Part shown: positions 1 through 12,500 of the stretch, piece after piece
How positions within the stretch are numbered: position 1 is the stretch's first letter
How the letters are laid out: the number at the start of each line of letters is the position of its first letter
NCBI GenBank assembly: GCA_016098155.1
Contig: JAAAJB010000046.1
Span: forward strand, 1-64,000
Length of the DNA: 64,000 nucleotides
Direction of reading: 5' to 3'
From: Actinomortierella ambigua
Taxonomy: Eukaryota; Mortierellomycota; Mortierellomycetes; Mortierellales; Mortierellaceae
The notes under the pieces: generated by a model
Told to the model about the DNA's origin: nothing
The model's input: only the letters and a program-made list of their open reading frames with translations
The model's database searches: none
Program-made: the position numbers and the translations under genes

Positions 1-59
1 TTGTGGGCTGACCACGTTTGCCCTCAAGCACTCGGTGGATCAGATAAAGGTTTGAACTG
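1..59 (-). CDS. possible exon of a gene running off the left edge
   Basis: On the minus strand a pyrimidine-containing stretch ends in CTGTAG at 65-60. The 59 bases that follow to the window edge stay open in one frame (reading about S-N-L-Y-L-I-H-R-V-L-E-G-K-R-G) and have early stops in the other two. This fits an internal exon after a 3' splice site, but 19 residues are too few to recognise a family. It could equally be chance. Confidence 0.2.
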
Positions 60-527
60 CTACAGTAGAGAGGCGGTGGTAAGGAATGGGCTCACACCAC
101 ATGGGTGATGCTCAACAGCAAAACAACGCAACAACAGGTCTAGACAGAACGTACCATGCACAGTTCATCCATGTTTGTATGGGCACACACTCTGGGCCAC
201 CTTCACACCTCTGGGCAGATACAAGCCTGTGGAGTGAGTAAGAATGAATGAAAGAGGGAGGGAAGGGGAGGGGGGCGAAAGAAGGAATGAGGACTGCAAC
301 TAAAAGAAGGTTGAGGACCAGCTGCTATACATAAGCGGAGGCTTCTGCTGGCTAATGCAAACAACAACATAAGGCGTAAACCGCTTCCCTCTTGACTGTT
401 TAGTACGAAGTTGATTTATTCAGACAATTCCGATCACTGCCCGTTATCAGATTCCAGTATTTCCCGGGGAAAGATATCCCGCCGAGGAAAAAATAACGAC
501 CCATTGACTGAGGTTTTTGGACCTGGG
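60..527. other. upstream region of the secreted-protein gene, no gene seen
   Basis: This stretch shows no convincing open frame on either strand. It contains a purine-rich block around 241-310 and leads into the TATA box at 528. It probably holds the promoter of the gene starting at 625 and, if the left-edge exon is real, part of that gene's intron. Confidence 0.4.
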
Positions 528-535
528 TATATAAA
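528..535 (+). promoter_or_regulatory. TATA box of the small secreted-protein gene
   Basis: TATATAAA lies inside the near-palindrome GGGTATATAAACCC, 97 bases before the ATG at 625. It is followed by a CT/CA-rich, almost purine-free leader up to CTCACC-ATG. TATA, then pyrimidine-rich leader, then ATG recurs before the coiled-coil gene at 29715. Confidence 0.75.
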
Positions 536-624
536 CCCTTCACCCCTTTCATATTCCTCACCTTTCGTCACACTCGTCGTTCCTTTGTCACACTTTCAAC
601 AAGCCCTCTTTCAATTCTCTCACC

Positions 625-1038
625 ATGAAGTTCTCCGCTGTTGCCCTCATTGCCTCTGTCGCTGCCGTCGCCTCTGCCGCCGTCAACTACCCCTTCGCCC
701 CTTCAAGCCCGTGCATGTCCGCCTGCAGTATTGAAGAGGGCAAGAAGATCTACCCCGACTACACTCAGGACCCCGCTAGCCCCCACTTCATGAAGTCCAT
801 TGAGGTCGAGTTGTTCAAAGGCCACCCTGACTACAGCAAGTTCCAGATGAACGCCGGCATGTGCTGGATGAAATGCCCCCAGGCGGAGCAGGAGGCTTAC
901 ATTAAGGACTTTCCTGCTCGCCGTGCCTGGTTCGAGTCTCAGCCTCCCACCACTCAAGACACGGGTGCCGCCTCCACTCTCACCATCTCCAGCTTCGCTG
1001 CCGTTGCTGTTGGTGCCGTTGCTGTCGCTCTCTTCTAA
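625..1038 (+). CDS. small secreted, probably GPI-anchored cysteine protein
   Basis: Intron-less 137-residue protein; the ATG sits 97 bases after a TATA box. Residues 1-18 are a typical signal peptide (MKFS then an Ala/Val/Leu core ending A-S-A). The mature part has only four cysteines, C30, C34, C80 and C84, as two CX3C pairs 46 residues apart, which suggests two disulfides. The C-terminus changes from a Ser/Thr/Gln linker (about 104-112) to a hydrophobic Ala/Val/Gly tail ending A-L-F, as in GPI-attachment signals, with a small-residue region near 111-115 as candidate omega site. I do not recognise the family. The likely place is cell wall or outer plasma membrane. The strong TATA box and Ala/Val codon choice with C in third position suggest high expression. 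Confidence 0.75.
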   Translation: MKFSAVALIASVAAVASAAVNYPFAPSSPCMSACSIEEGKKIYPDYTQDPASPHFMKSIEVELFKGHPDYSKFQMNAGMCWMKCPQAEQEAYIKDFPARRAWFESQPPTTQDTGAASTLTISSFAAVAVGAVAVALF

Positions 1039-1209
1039 ATCTCTTTCCCCCTACCCAATCGTCACTCCATAATCTTTAAGCCTGTAAAATAGTAGCAATA
1101 TAGCTGGGTTTCTCAGCACCTCGTCTTACGATATCCAGTGTTGTTCTTCTATTCCTCTTGTGATAACCCTTCCTCGTGGCATAATTGCTTTTTACTTGTT
1201 TCTTTTTTA

Positions 1210-2868
1210 TTACCTCAGCTCAATCTCTACCGTGGACAAAAATTGTTGAACCTCATGGACCAAATCCCTGTTCTCTTGGCCGTGGGAATGCGAAACAGCC
1301 AGGATGGCGAGCGACAGCTGGAGGACGAGTCGGGCAAGACGGACTGTGGCCAAGCCGGCCTCGACATCGTTCCACAGAGCCTTGGCCAGGGTGAAGCAGT
1401 GAAGGCCGATCAACGGGTGGTGACGTGGGTAGACAAGCACATACTGGGCCAGGATGAAAAGCCCGATTTTGGACGCCAGTCGCCAAGACTGATTCTCCAG
1501 CGCTGTGTTGAAGAACGACGTGGCGTTGGTCATCACCGTCGTCGAGAACGGCTTGGGGTCGCTGTGCGGCGCTGATTGCAGGTGTGCCAGTATCGGAAAC
1601 AGTCGTGCCGTGTAGACTGCCTCGTCGACTTGTCCGTCCAAGACTAGTGGTACGATCGACTGGAGTACATAGGAGGTGAAGGTCGCTCGAGTGATCATGG
1701 ATGGTGCAGGGGGAGAAGGAGGAGAAGGTGATGATGATGATGATAATGGTGCGGGAAGAGACGAGGCGGTACTTTGGGATCGATGCTTCGCGGTGCCGGT
1801 GCTCACAGAGGCCTGCAGCTGTTGCACGGTCGGCAAGGCAATGGTTTCAAACTGCCTTGTGAGCCACTCTCCGTCGACCTTTTGACCATCCGCACCGTCT
1901 TTGTCGCCGTTCAGGAGCTCGTCCAAGATCCGAAAGCCATGATAGGGCGGAGCTTTGGATGACGAATCGACTTCACTGCAGCGGGGACATTGGCAGTCAA
2001 AGTAGTACTTTTCCATGAGTAGGCTGCGTCTCTCTGCTCTCTGTACCCCATTGTCTACATAGGATGTGCATACTTCTTGTCCAACAGGAATGTCTTCCAG
2101 TGCGACCACAATTTGGATCTGGCCTTCGTACATGACGATAGCGTTTGGGCGACATGAGTGGTTGAAGAGCGCGCCGACTGGAAAGGTACCTTCTGCCAAA
2201 GTAAACAGCTGCGCATCGTGGATTGAAAAGTTGTTGCAGTGAAACCGACAGAGCATTGTCACGAGGTCATCAATGGTGGGCGCGTTGCGTTGGCTTTGTT
2301 CGCTCTTGAAGGGAAACTTGCAGGTCTTGAGGCGATCGAGGACCTTGAGAGCAATGGCACGGTACCGGTCCAACTCAGCCGGTGGTACGGCACTTGAGTG
2401 GCCCATCAGCGTGTCAAACACATAAGACGTCAACGCCGCCGTCTCTCCGCCGCATTGCTGGGTGAGATCGCCGCGGTCTTTGTACGAGCCATGACGAAGC
2501 TGCTCTTGGACCATGACCACCATCTTGAGCATCTCGTGGTCCAGATCGTCGAGATCTTCATCAGCACAGATCCAACGATGCCAGCCCTTCCAGGCGATAG
2601 CGAAGCATTCTTTTGAGCAGTAATAGCGCTTCTTGCATACAGAGCACCGCTCAAGGTCAAGCACGCCAGGAGATCTCACACGAAAGCAGGTCTCACAATG
2701 CTGATTGCGATGCGTGGGGAAGACAATGGGATTGCATAGGGGTCTGGAGGCAATGAGACGTGTGCCCCGGGTCAATGGACGCGCAGCCACCACCTTGCGG
2801 TACTTTTGAGCATCAAGCTCCAGTACCAGCCCATGGCTGGCTAAATGAGAGTTTAGCACCTGGTCCAT
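1210..2868 (-). CDS. SMYD-type MYND-SET protein (putative lysine methyltransferase)
   Basis: Single-exon protein of 552 residues from the ATG at 2868. An upstream in-frame ATG at 2943 would add 25 residues read through a poly-A-rich leader and is less likely. Residues about 58-100 form a MYND zinc finger with the pattern C-x2-C ... C-x2-C ... YYCSKEC ... H ... C. The SET domain is split around it: an N-terminal strand near residues 10-45, and the catalytic part carrying A-L-F-N-H-S-C-R-P-N near residue 235 (the NHSCxPN signature), followed by G-Q-E-V-C-T-S-Y and the post-SET cysteines F-D-C-Q-C-P-R-C. The family transfers methyl from S-adenosylmethionine to lysines of histones or other proteins; the substrate cannot be told here. 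A Ser/Pro-rich loop lies near residues 370-395. Its start is only 79 bases from the stop of BIR1 on the same strand. Confidence 0.9.
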   Translation of the reverse strand: MDQVLNSHLASHGLVLELDAQKYRKVVAARPLTRGTRLIASRPLCNPIVFPTHRNQHCETCFRVRSPGVLDLERCSVCKKRYYCSKECFAIAWKGWHRWICADEDLDDLDHEMLKMVVMVQEQLRHGSYKDRGDLTQQCGGETAALTSYVFDTLMGHSSAVPPAELDRYRAIALKVLDRLKTCKFPFKSEQSQRNAPTIDDLVTMLCRFHCNNFSIHDAQLFTLAEGTFPVGALFNHSCRPNAIVMYEGQIQIVVALEDIPVGQEVCTSYVDNGVQRAERRSLLMEKYYFDCQCPRCSEVDSSSKAPPYHGFRILDELLNGDKDGADGQKVDGEWLTRQFETIALPTVQQLQASVSTGTAKHRSQSTASSLPAPLSSSSSPSPPSPPAPSMITRATFTSYVLQSIVPLVLDGQVDEAVYTARLFPILAHLQSAPHSDPKPFSTTVMTNATSFFNTALENQSWRLASKIGLFILAQYVLVYPRHHPLIGLHCFTLAKALWNDVEAGLATVRLARLVLQLSLAILAVSHSHGQENRDLVHEVQQFLSTVEIELR

Positions 2869-2940
2869 CGAATCAAAACAGAACGGAACACATGTGAAAA
2901 AAGGAGAGTCCACTAAAAAAAAAAAAGGAATGCTATTTGT

Positions 2941-2946
2941 CACGTG
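2941..2946. promoter_or_regulatory. CACGTG E-box in the BIR1-SMYD spacer
   Basis: A CACGTG palindrome lies in the 79-bp gap between the BIR1 stop and the MYND-SET start. It is a bHLH-type site in fungi, but with so little space it may act on either gene or have no function. Confidence 0.3.
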
Positions 2947-2947
2947 C

Positions 2948-5900
2948 CTACGGAGTGGGTTTCAATGATCCTCCCATAAGGGCCATCTTAACGCGCTCGC
3001 CTTCCTCCTCAAAGCGCTGGATTAAAGCCTCGGCAGCCATCTCTATCATAGTAACCTGCTCTGCAATATATGCCCGGTGAAACTCCTCGACCGACATCTG
3101 GAGCTGCTGCTCCGTGACATTTGCCTGGCGTAAGATCCACTCTCGCTCCGTCTCCTGAGCCTCCTCCTTCAAGTGCTTTGATGGCGGTTGTGGCTGCTCC
3201 TCTACTTGCTCAAGCTCACTGTCAGATATAGATTGCTGCTGGTTGCTATTGTATGCGGGTTGATCTTGCCTTGGTGGAGAGGGTGGGGGAGGTTCGATGC
3301 GTCTGGCCACTAGCTCGCCCTTCTCCTGTGTAAGTTCCCTTGCAGCGGTGTTCTCTAGATCAAGCGATGACAGCGAAGCCTTCAGCTTCAAGGCCTTGAT
3401 CCCATGATCTTGGTGCAAAATTGGCTGTCGGAGGTTTCCCTCCAGTTCCAAAGCCTCCAGCCCCAAGGGGTTCATCGCCTTGCGGATGGGTGTCCTAACA
3501 AAAGGTTCCTCTTGGGTATTGTTGGCCTGTCGGGACTCTTGGCCAAGAGAAAGAATGTCCGCCACAGAAAAGGGGGTGGATGGAAGGGGGAGTTGGCGCT
3601 GGGGTGTGAAGGGTGAAGAGGCACCAGGGCCAATTGGTGTTGACGATGGCAAGAATGTTTTGGTGGGGGTTTTGAAGGCAGAGCGTACAGGTGGCCGTGT
3701 CGGCGTCTTGAATCCAGGGGCTGGTGTGCCCCCCATCTCCAGCTGGTTGATAACAGACATGTCCATCCTTGATTCTGGCGTGAAAGTGCCAGCACGACGT
3801 TTGGTGGTAATCATTGACATCATGCCTCGACGTGTGAGACTAGAAACTGAGGATCCCACATGAAGCGGATCGTCCTCCACCTCTTCAGCGTCTGGCCGCA
3901 CTTCGTCCACCCAGCCCTCAAGGTCTTGGCGAGAGGCTGCTCTCCGGATCGGTGTCGAGGGATCAACGATGATGATCTCTGCATTAGGCTCCGTCTCAAA
4001 AGACACTGAACGGCTGTGACTGGAACCCTTGTGTGATTTGAGCGAAGGTGGCGTGCTGATCCTGAGATCTGCTGGAGGATGGTCATTGATGTTGTCGATT
4101 TCCGAGGACGGGTTTGTCTCCGGTGACTGCTCTGGGCCTACAGCCAGGTTCTCCATATGCGCCTGAGTACCCTGACCCTCCATCGCCCTTTCCTCAGGTT
4201 CATCGTCGTCGTCGTCATCCACCGGGAAGATCTCAATGATCGCCTTGGGAGCCTTCTTCTTGACTATCTTCTTGCCGCCAACTACACTCTTGCGCTGGTG
4301 ACTACCTGTCCGCTTCGCAGTACCTTCCTTGGTCTTCTTGGAGCGGCTCTTGGTCACAACTGGAATATCCTCCTCGCCGCTGAGCTGCATCGGCAATTCT
4401 ACAGTAGGCTGTGCTCGCTTTCGACCCTTGCCTTTCGCTGTCGAGGCTAGATTCACCCGTGGAGAACGCTCGTCGTCAGAAAGGACCCCATCTTCATCTG
4501 CTTCCTTGCTCTGTGCTGATCTGCCACTATCACCGGGGTATCCATCGCCACCTAGTATTTGCAACGTCTCTGTCTTCCTCTTCTTCCGTTGGTGGATGAC
4601 CACGGCCACATTTGGTGACTTGGTCTGCATTGCCGGATCTACACTTTGGATACCGTCTGTTTCATCCGCTCGAAGATTTCCCACGACAGGCTCCACATCG
4701 CTGCTTGCTATTGCCGGCGTCACTGTACTCTTCTTAGATCGTTTGGACTCAGGTTTCTTCATCGGTTTTTGAATTAGACGCTCAAATTCGTCCGACTCCA
4801 TGCCTTCATCCAGCTTGCGAAGCCCTTCATCCTTAGCCTTCCTGTTGCCTCCTCGCCTCCGACTACTTTGTTCACGTGGTGGCGCGGTTGAATTGTTGAC
4901 GTGTGCAGCCGATTCTACCAGATCGCAGGTTTCAAAGTCCATCGGATCGGTGATGTTCTTCACTGAAGGCACCATGTCTGATGGCCCGGGCCTTGTCTTG
5001 TCCATAGCGATCACGAGTGCCGGTGGTGGTGGTGGTGGATCATCGGACGAGCGTGAAAGCCAGGACTGGCCCTTCGAGGCGGGAGCATGAAGGTGAACCT
5101 TTTGCGATTTTGGAGACAAGAGGGTCTTGGAGACAACGATCTCAGGCATCTCGGTAGACTGCATCTAGATAAAAAATATGGGAACAAATAGAGTGAGCAT
5201 TCCGATTATTTTTGACCTGTCGGAGGAAATCCACGCTTGGGCATGGAGCACATGTTTTCCCTGTAAGTACCGTTTTCTTGCGGTGTGCTTTGGCAGCAGA
5301 CGCCTTCGTAGGGGCTGTAGATCGCTTGGCAAAAAAGGGACATCCAGGTGCCCTCCTCTGATGCTCATTGACAGGTATATCGAAAGCTTCCCAGCCATCT
5401 AAAGTGGTACCACAATACGGGCATTGGGCATTGTCATCCGAGTCGTCCATTGGCGCAAAAAAGAAGCCTGCACTTGCCATCTACAAGTAACCAAAAAAAG
5501 CTTTAGTCAATATCCAGCATCAAGGGACAATCTGTCCAGAGTAATTTCCTTGACAGTGACCCAATCCTTACCTTTTTTTTGGTGCCAATCCAGCCTTTCT
5601 TGTTCTCATGAGGCCACCAATCCCCAAATGTTTGTAGTCGTGCCATAGTCATTCGATCACCAGTTGGTAGTTCTTCCTCGTCATCCCAGCGAAAAGGCAG
5701 CTCTCCATCTTCCGTGGGGGGTATCGACTTCAAAATTGCCCAGGCACAGAATCGAGAGTGGTTGATGTGCTCAACCCCTGGATCATCATCTTCACTCCAG
5801 CCGTCTAATGATTTGCTGCATAGGAAGCACACTACATTATCCTTTGAGCCGCGCGAAGGATCCCAGTAAAAGCCGGCGTCAGCGAGCTATGAGTTCAAAG

Positions 5901-6106
5901 GAAAGAAACCAAATGAATCGATTAGGTTGCTGTTGTCCCGGCGGGCGGGCTACATCTTTAGAACGCCTGTGAGTGATGAATTGACAACATACAGTCTCTG
6001 GAATCGCTATGAATGTGTCCGGATGAGGCCAAGCCTGTTTGCCTTGCTGGAATGAACGCAGGCGATTGTCGTATGACCACATTCGCGCTGTTTTGCCTGC
6101 CCGCAT
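2948..6106 (-). CDS. BIR1: Bir1/survivin-type chromosomal passenger protein, two BIR domains
   Basis: Four exons give 969 residues: 6106-5993, 5886-5572, 5480-5217 and 5164-2948, all joined in phase 0. The donors are GTATGT, GTAAGG and a weaker GTCAAA; the last junction is the least sure. Two BIR zinc folds are seen. BIR-1 (about residues 13-80) is split over exons 1-2 and has C-x2-C-x16-H-x6-C in C-F-L-C ... E-H-I-N-H-S-R-F-C. BIR-2 (about 125-180) spans exons 2-3 with C-P-Y-C ... E-H-Q-R-R-A-P-G-C at the same spacing. The rest is a long disordered region with basic clusters and many S/T-P sites (CDK-type, around residues 710-760), ending in a helical segment (E-R-E-W-I-L-R-Q) as in fungal Bir1, whose C-terminus contacts INCENP. 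Size matches yeast Bir1 (954) and fission yeast Bir1 (997). Role by family: Aurora B/chromosomal passenger targeting to centromeres in mitosis. Confidence 0.9.
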
Positions 6107-6533
6107 TTGACAACACTTCTGTTCAAATTGTCTTTATGATGTGTGTGTAAATGTCCAATCAATGTTGAAAGTTGGCGGCAACGCGAAACTGGCTCTTGTC
6201 ACGTGCACATTCACATTCACCCAGGTGACGTAGAATAATTTTTTTGAAGGCATGTGTGCATGTTTCGAGCATCAAACAGGACGCCAGACCCAAACATCCC
6301 CAGGACGCTAGTGCTAATCCAGATGCACCTCGGGTTTACCGCCTACTAGATCCATTTCACCTTTATTACTTCTTGCACCTTGGACTCATTAGGCAGGGCG
6401 AACGCATTCACATCCCATCCCTCTCTCCACGTATCTTCTTCCCGCATACCCACCAACACCACTCAGAACAAAAGGAACACACACAGGCGCGGAAACCCTT
6501 TCCAACCGCATCAACCCTGCTCTTTAAATCTGT
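6107..6533. promoter_or_regulatory. shared divergent promoter of BIR1 and TPR
   Basis: The two genes start head to head 427 bp apart. The spacer contains CACGTG at 6200-6205 and a CRE-like TGACGTA at 6226-6232, followed toward TPR by a CT/CA-rich leader. No TATA box is obvious on either side. Co-regulation is an inference from arrangement only. Confidence 0.45.
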
Positions 6534-9500
6534 ATGAGCACCCCATCAGACGCGACAACCCAGGGCGTCGAAGGGGTAGCCCCCCCCTTGACGGACGAGG
6601 TGCAGAAGGATCGCCTGGCCAAGTTTCTGTTGATCACGCAGGCTGAGTTTGTACAGCTCTTCCAGCAACTGCAGAGTCAAGATTCGGCTACATTGGCCTT
6701 GCAACGGCTGGTGAAGCAGCTTGACGTGGCGCAAGGAGAGTCCGAACTACTGAAAAATGCTGCAGAAGAAGCCAAGGCGAAGCTCAGTAATGCCGAGATC
6801 AACATCGGTAAGAGACTTTTTTCTCCAACTCTTGCGAACAACACGAAGATCCAAGGGAAAATGAGCTGCTCTTGCTACCAGCGTATGATGAGGTCAATAT
6901 TGATCCCCCTCTTTTTTTTTTTATCGTCAATGCGATTAGATCAACGGCTACAGCAATCAGAGGCAAAGATCAATGTGTTCAAGACTCAGCTGACAAACAC
7001 GAAACAAAAGCTGGCCGCTGCGACCAAGGAGAAAGATGATGCCAGTACGTGGAAGCTTGCTGGTGGCGACCGCTTCGTGAAATGATAACAAGATTGCTAT
7101 CGCTCCATCTGACTGACTGTGTTAGCGCAAATTGTTCTAATGTAACATTTTTCTATTCCTTTCATCTAGACGCCAAGGCGTCAGAGCTGGAATCCAAACT
7201 GGCGGCGCAGCAGAGCGGATCAATGCATGCTGGCGTGGAGCTCGAGAGCCTCAAGTCAAAAATTGAGTCGATAGAGATCGAGAAGCGCGATGCGCTGGCC
7301 ATGGTTGAACGCAAGGGCACTGAACTGGATCAGATGAACGAGGACTACCAGCGTTTGAACGAGCGGTATCTGGAGACCAAGAAGGAGGCCAGTACCTTTG
7401 AATCTGACTATCGCGCTACCAAGGCTTCAGAAATGGCTCATACGGTATGGGTGAAACGAGCAAGGGCTTGCTAAACGAGGCTCACGCTCCAGGGTATATC
7501 TAGTGCTCAAGGAATGGCAAACATGACTAACACACATTTTCTTCTTTTTTCTTGTTTTTTCTCAATAGCTTCACAAGCAAACACTTGAGCAGGAGCTTGA
7601 GCTTCGGACTCAGCAGCTGGAATGGGCAAAGTCAGAGCTGGAGGCAAAGTCCAAGGAACTTGTCGACTATCGCAATGAAAAGAACACTCAGATTTTGAAG
7701 CTTCAGGGCGAGTTGGACAAGACCAATCTCAACTCGACGACCGCGGATCAGTCGAATGTTCATCTCCAGCGACGCGTCCGAGAACTGGAAACCAAACTTG
7801 TGGAAACACTCCAGAAGGTTAAAGAGCAGAAGGACCAGTCGGAGGAGAAGGAAGAGCAGTTCCGAATCGATATCGAGAACCAGCGTCGTCTTGGCAGTCT
7901 CTGGGAGGAATCTGCTATCGCCAGCAAAGCGCGCGTCGCTGACCTTGACCGTGAGTCACAACAAAACCGTTCTGCTTGAGGAGTGAATATGTGATTATGC
8001 CAACCTTCAAAATAATTAACATTTTTTTTCGCCATCGTAGATACTGTGGACGAACTTCAGATGAAGATGGCTCAGAAGGATGCTGCAGCGCAGGAAGCAA
8101 TCGAGAAGGTATGATACGGGAATAAGCTTTTTAGCTACATTTTTTTGTGACCGCTTGCCTCCCTCTTCCGTCACGTAAAGAGATATCTAACCCTTGAAAC
8201 ACCCTCGTTTTTTCCACTGTCTTATTTGCTAATGACATGTAGCTTGCCGAGGAAAAGACTCAGCTGCAGATCAAGGTTGAGGAATCGGCGGTCGAGATTG
8301 AGAAGCTGAAGGAGAGCCAAAAGCGTGCTGACGAACTCTTGGCGCAGGCAGGCCTGGTGGATGCCGAGGGAATCTCAGGCTTTGGCAGGCTCGGTATCTT
8401 GTCGCCAACTGCTGCCGTGGCAGGACGTGCGCTCAAGTCGGGCATGTCGCTCACACAAGTCTACACGGAATACATGAATGTGCTCGAGGAGAAGGCGGCC
8501 TTGAAGATGGAGAATCAGCGGTTGCAAGACTCGTTGGATGATATTATCGAGGAGCTGTCGAACGGTGCACCCATGATTCGAAACCAGCAACTGGAGTACC
8601 AGCGACTCCGTGAGCACGCCGAAGGACTCTCGGCCCAGCTGGAAGAATCCAACAGCGAGAAGCGTGATCTGGCTCTTGGCGCGCAGGAAGCACTGACACA
8701 GCTAGATGTTGTGGTCAAGGAGCGCGACATGTTGCACAAGGAGAACCAGGATCTGGACCGTCAAGTCCAAAACCTGCTCTGGCGTATCAAGGCGCCAAAC
8801 GCCCCTCAGTCGCTTGCCCCCGAAACGACACAGCCACAAAACAATGGACCGCTGACGGATGCTGAGAAGGTCATTGAGGACCACCTGGTGCTGTTCTCGA
8901 ATGTGCAGGAGCTGCAGCAGCAAAACAAGCAGCTGCGCCAGATTGCACGGGAGCTGACCAAGAAGGTCGATGACCTGGATGGGGCGGAGGCACAGGAGAA
9001 GCGGAAGGCAGAGCAGGATGTCATGGAGGAGGTGGAGCGAACGATCATTGCACTTCAGGATGAGGTTCGTGTCAAGAATGTCGAGATTGCCTCGTACAAG
9101 CAGGAGGTCGACATGCTTCGCCGCACACTCAAGTCTCACAACGTGCGTGGCGTGCCATTGTCCAAGATTGGCGCCCCGGCGACTTCTGACAATATTTCTG
9201 CAGGTGTAGCAACGACAGACCCCAACGGTGCTCACCCTAGCACACCCTTGAGCAGCACAACGGCGGTGGCTTCGAAGGAAACGACGGCTGGTGGAGAGGC
9301 GCCGTCTGCAGCACAGGGAGGTGATACATCAGAGTTGGCTCGACTCTTGGCCGAGACTCAAAAGTCGTATGACGCTTACCGACAGGAGACCAGCCAGGAC
9401 ATGAAGACGCTGCGAGAGCAACTCAGCCAGGCGCAGGCAGAGAATTCCGATTTCAGAATCCATCTTGGCCGCGCCAACACGCAAGTGGAGGTGATGGATG

Positions 9501-12500
9501 AGCGGTACAAGTTGATTCTGCAAAACAACGAGCATATGTCGACGGAGATGTCAGAGCTCCGGAAGCGACTGACGTCGATTCAAGAGACGGCAACACGACA
9601 CGAGATTGAGAACCAGAGGATCTCGACGGAGCTCTTTTCGTATCGCGAATCGGCAGGTCGTCTGAATGCCGAGATTAACAATCTGAAGGCGGAGAAGGCA
9701 ATCTGGAAGTCGTTTGAGACGCGCCTGATCGAGGAGAACAAGTCGCTGGGCAAGGAGAAGGGTCACCTGAGCGACCTGCTGACATCGATTCAGTCGATGG
9801 CAAACGAGCTTGAACGGACCAAGGAGCAGTCGAAGCGTCGTCATGAGAATGCCATGGCCAGCAAGGAGCAGGAGGTCGAGTCGCTCAAGGCGAAGCTGAA
9901 GGAGGAGACGGAGCACCTGCAGAGAGTCCGCGACCGCAAGGAGACGGAGGGTAAAGAACACCAGGCCAAGATTGATTCGCTCACGACCGAGTACCAGTCT
10001 GCGCGCGAGCAGTATATTGCGGCAAAGACGACACTGGAGCATACCAACGCCAAGGTCGAGGACCTCACTCAGCAGCTCAAGAGCAAGGAGGAGCAACTCG
10101 CAATTTATCAGCATAAGCCAGCTGGCTCCGACTCCCAGGAGACGACACGCGAGGAGATGTTGGAGACGCAGGTGAAGCAGTTGCAGGTCGAGCTGGCTCG
10201 TAAGCAAGAAGAGCTTGAAGTCAAGAGCAAGCACGTGGCCCAATACCAGGCGATCAGCCAGACGGCCGAAGAGCGTCTTGCAGAGCACATGGCATCTTCT
10301 GAGGAGGCAAAGAAGGCGTTCGAGACCATGGAGGCCGAAAACACCGCGACGATCAAGTCCTTGGAGGCCAAGCTTGCAGCAGCGGAGGAACGCGCCGAGT
10401 CGACTGCCAATGAACTGACAGCAGCGCAGACCAAGCTGGACGAGGAAACGTCAGCATGGTTCAAGGAGAAGGAGGCTCTGATGCAGCGTCTTAGGGCCCT
10501 GGAGAAAATCGAGCAGCAGATGGCAAGCATCGAGTCTCGGTACCGCCATGATCTCCGTGTCCAGGCTGCGGCGGCAAAGGAAGCCCACGAGAACTATGAG
10601 CGGGAGCTGCTGAACCACGCCAAGGACATGCAGGCGCTTACAGCAAGCAAGAAAGAGAATGCCGCACTCAATGCTCATCTTGCAAAGCAAAAATCGGCTG
10701 CCGATAGTGCCGTGGCGAACCTGCAGTCGGCCGAGCTGTCATGGGAATCGCAAAAGAATACTTTGCAAAAGAGCATGGCAGAGCTGGAGAAACGATGCGC
10801 GGAGCTCAAGGAGCAGAACGACAAGCTGCATTCGCACCTGGAGGATGTGAGTTCACAGGCCATGTCGATCCAGCAACATTTGTCGGCACCGCTCACGACC
10901 GAGGGATCTCTGGAGGGAGACGCCGCCAACGCTGAACAGACGACGGCTGCTGCCGTCCGGGGAAGCTTGGAGCACCAGAATGCAGAGCTGCGTGATGTGA
11001 TCCGATTTGTCCGTCGTGAGAAGGACATTGAGGCGCACAAGAACGAGATGAGTCAGCAAGAGAACAAGCGCCTCAAGATGCAGCTCGACCAGGTCAACCG
11101 ATCTTTGGAGGAGGCTCGCATGTCATTGATGGAGGAGCGCAACCGTCAACAGGATTCCATGTTCAACAAGCAAGAGTACGAGCGGTTGCTGGAGAAGGTG
11201 AACCAATACAACTTGGTCTTTGAAAGCAACACACAACTCCGTGCGGAGAAGAAGAGACTCGAGAACAAGGTACAGGATCTGGAGCGAAAGCTTCTCGACC
11301 ACAAGCAACAGATGGAGCCGATGAAGATCAAGCTGCGCCAACTGGAGTCGGACCTCGAGAACACGACGGCGTTGCTGAAGCAGACGTCAGAGGATCGCGA
11401 TCGATGGAGGTCTCGCAATGCCGAAATCATGGCCAAGTACGACCGCATCGACCCCACAGAGTTCCAGGAGCTCAAGGATGCTGTGGCCAAACACGAGAGC
11501 AACGAGGCAGAGTATAAGACGAAGGTGGCGGAGCTGGAGGCCTCCAAGACGGAGTTGACGACCAAGTATGAAGCGCTGACGACCAAGGTGACAGAGCTCG
11601 AGTCGTCTGTGACGGAGGAACGCGAGAAGACCAACCGTGCCATGGCCCGTACGAAGCAGGTGAACAAAGCGGCCATTGAATGGCGTACAAAGGCTCTGGC
11701 ACTTGAGGAGGTCAGCAAGAAGGTCCCCGAGCTCGAATCCAAGCTGAGCGAGGCCACTCGGGCGAGCGGCAATAATGAAACTCTCCAGAAGGAGCTGGAG
11801 GATCTCAAGAAGGAGAATGAGACCCACAAGACAGAGAGCGAGAGCTTCAAGAACAAGTTTGAGGATGCAAAGGTAATCACGGAAGACAGAATAATGGATC
11901 TGTCCTGTATGGAGAATGGTGGTCTGGCGCAGAAGATCACTAATGCTGTCCTTGAACGCGCTGCTCTTTTATTTTATTTTACGCCCAATAGAAAAAATAC
12001 CATGAGCTTGGCCAAAAGTACAGGAATGGCAACGCGCGCATTGTAAGTTCTCCGTTGGGGCTTTACTATATCTGAGAATGGTGAGAGAATGCTCAGATGC
12101 TGACAGATATAACGTGTTTCTGTTCCATGTATCACCTTAGCGAGAGCTGGAGGCACAAAAGATCGAACTGGAAAAGAAGACTGCAGAGGGAGGAGGTGCC
12201 GCTGCTGGAGCCGGTGTCGATGCTGCTGTTGAGGCGGCTGTGAAGGCAAAGGAGGCAGAGTTGGAGGCTAAGCATGCGGCTGAGCTGTCCTCTCTCAAAG
12301 CGAACGGTCCATCTGACGCTGCTATTTCGGAAGCTCGGGCAAAGTCAGAGAAGGAGCTTGAGGATCTTCGGAAAGAAGTCAGCATGAAGATGATGCGCAA
12401 CTCACTCATTGTTCAAGCCAAGGACAAGGAGATTGCCAAACTGAAGGAGCTTCTGTCTGAGCAAGGAGCGGACTCTACTGCTAAGCAAGCAACCGTTGCC

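Noticed and set aside
2868..2943. 25-residue N-terminal extension of the MYND-SET protein
   Set aside because: Encoded by a poly-A tract and hydrophobic low-complexity codons directly after the BIR1 stop; the SET N-terminus starts naturally at the downstream ATG.
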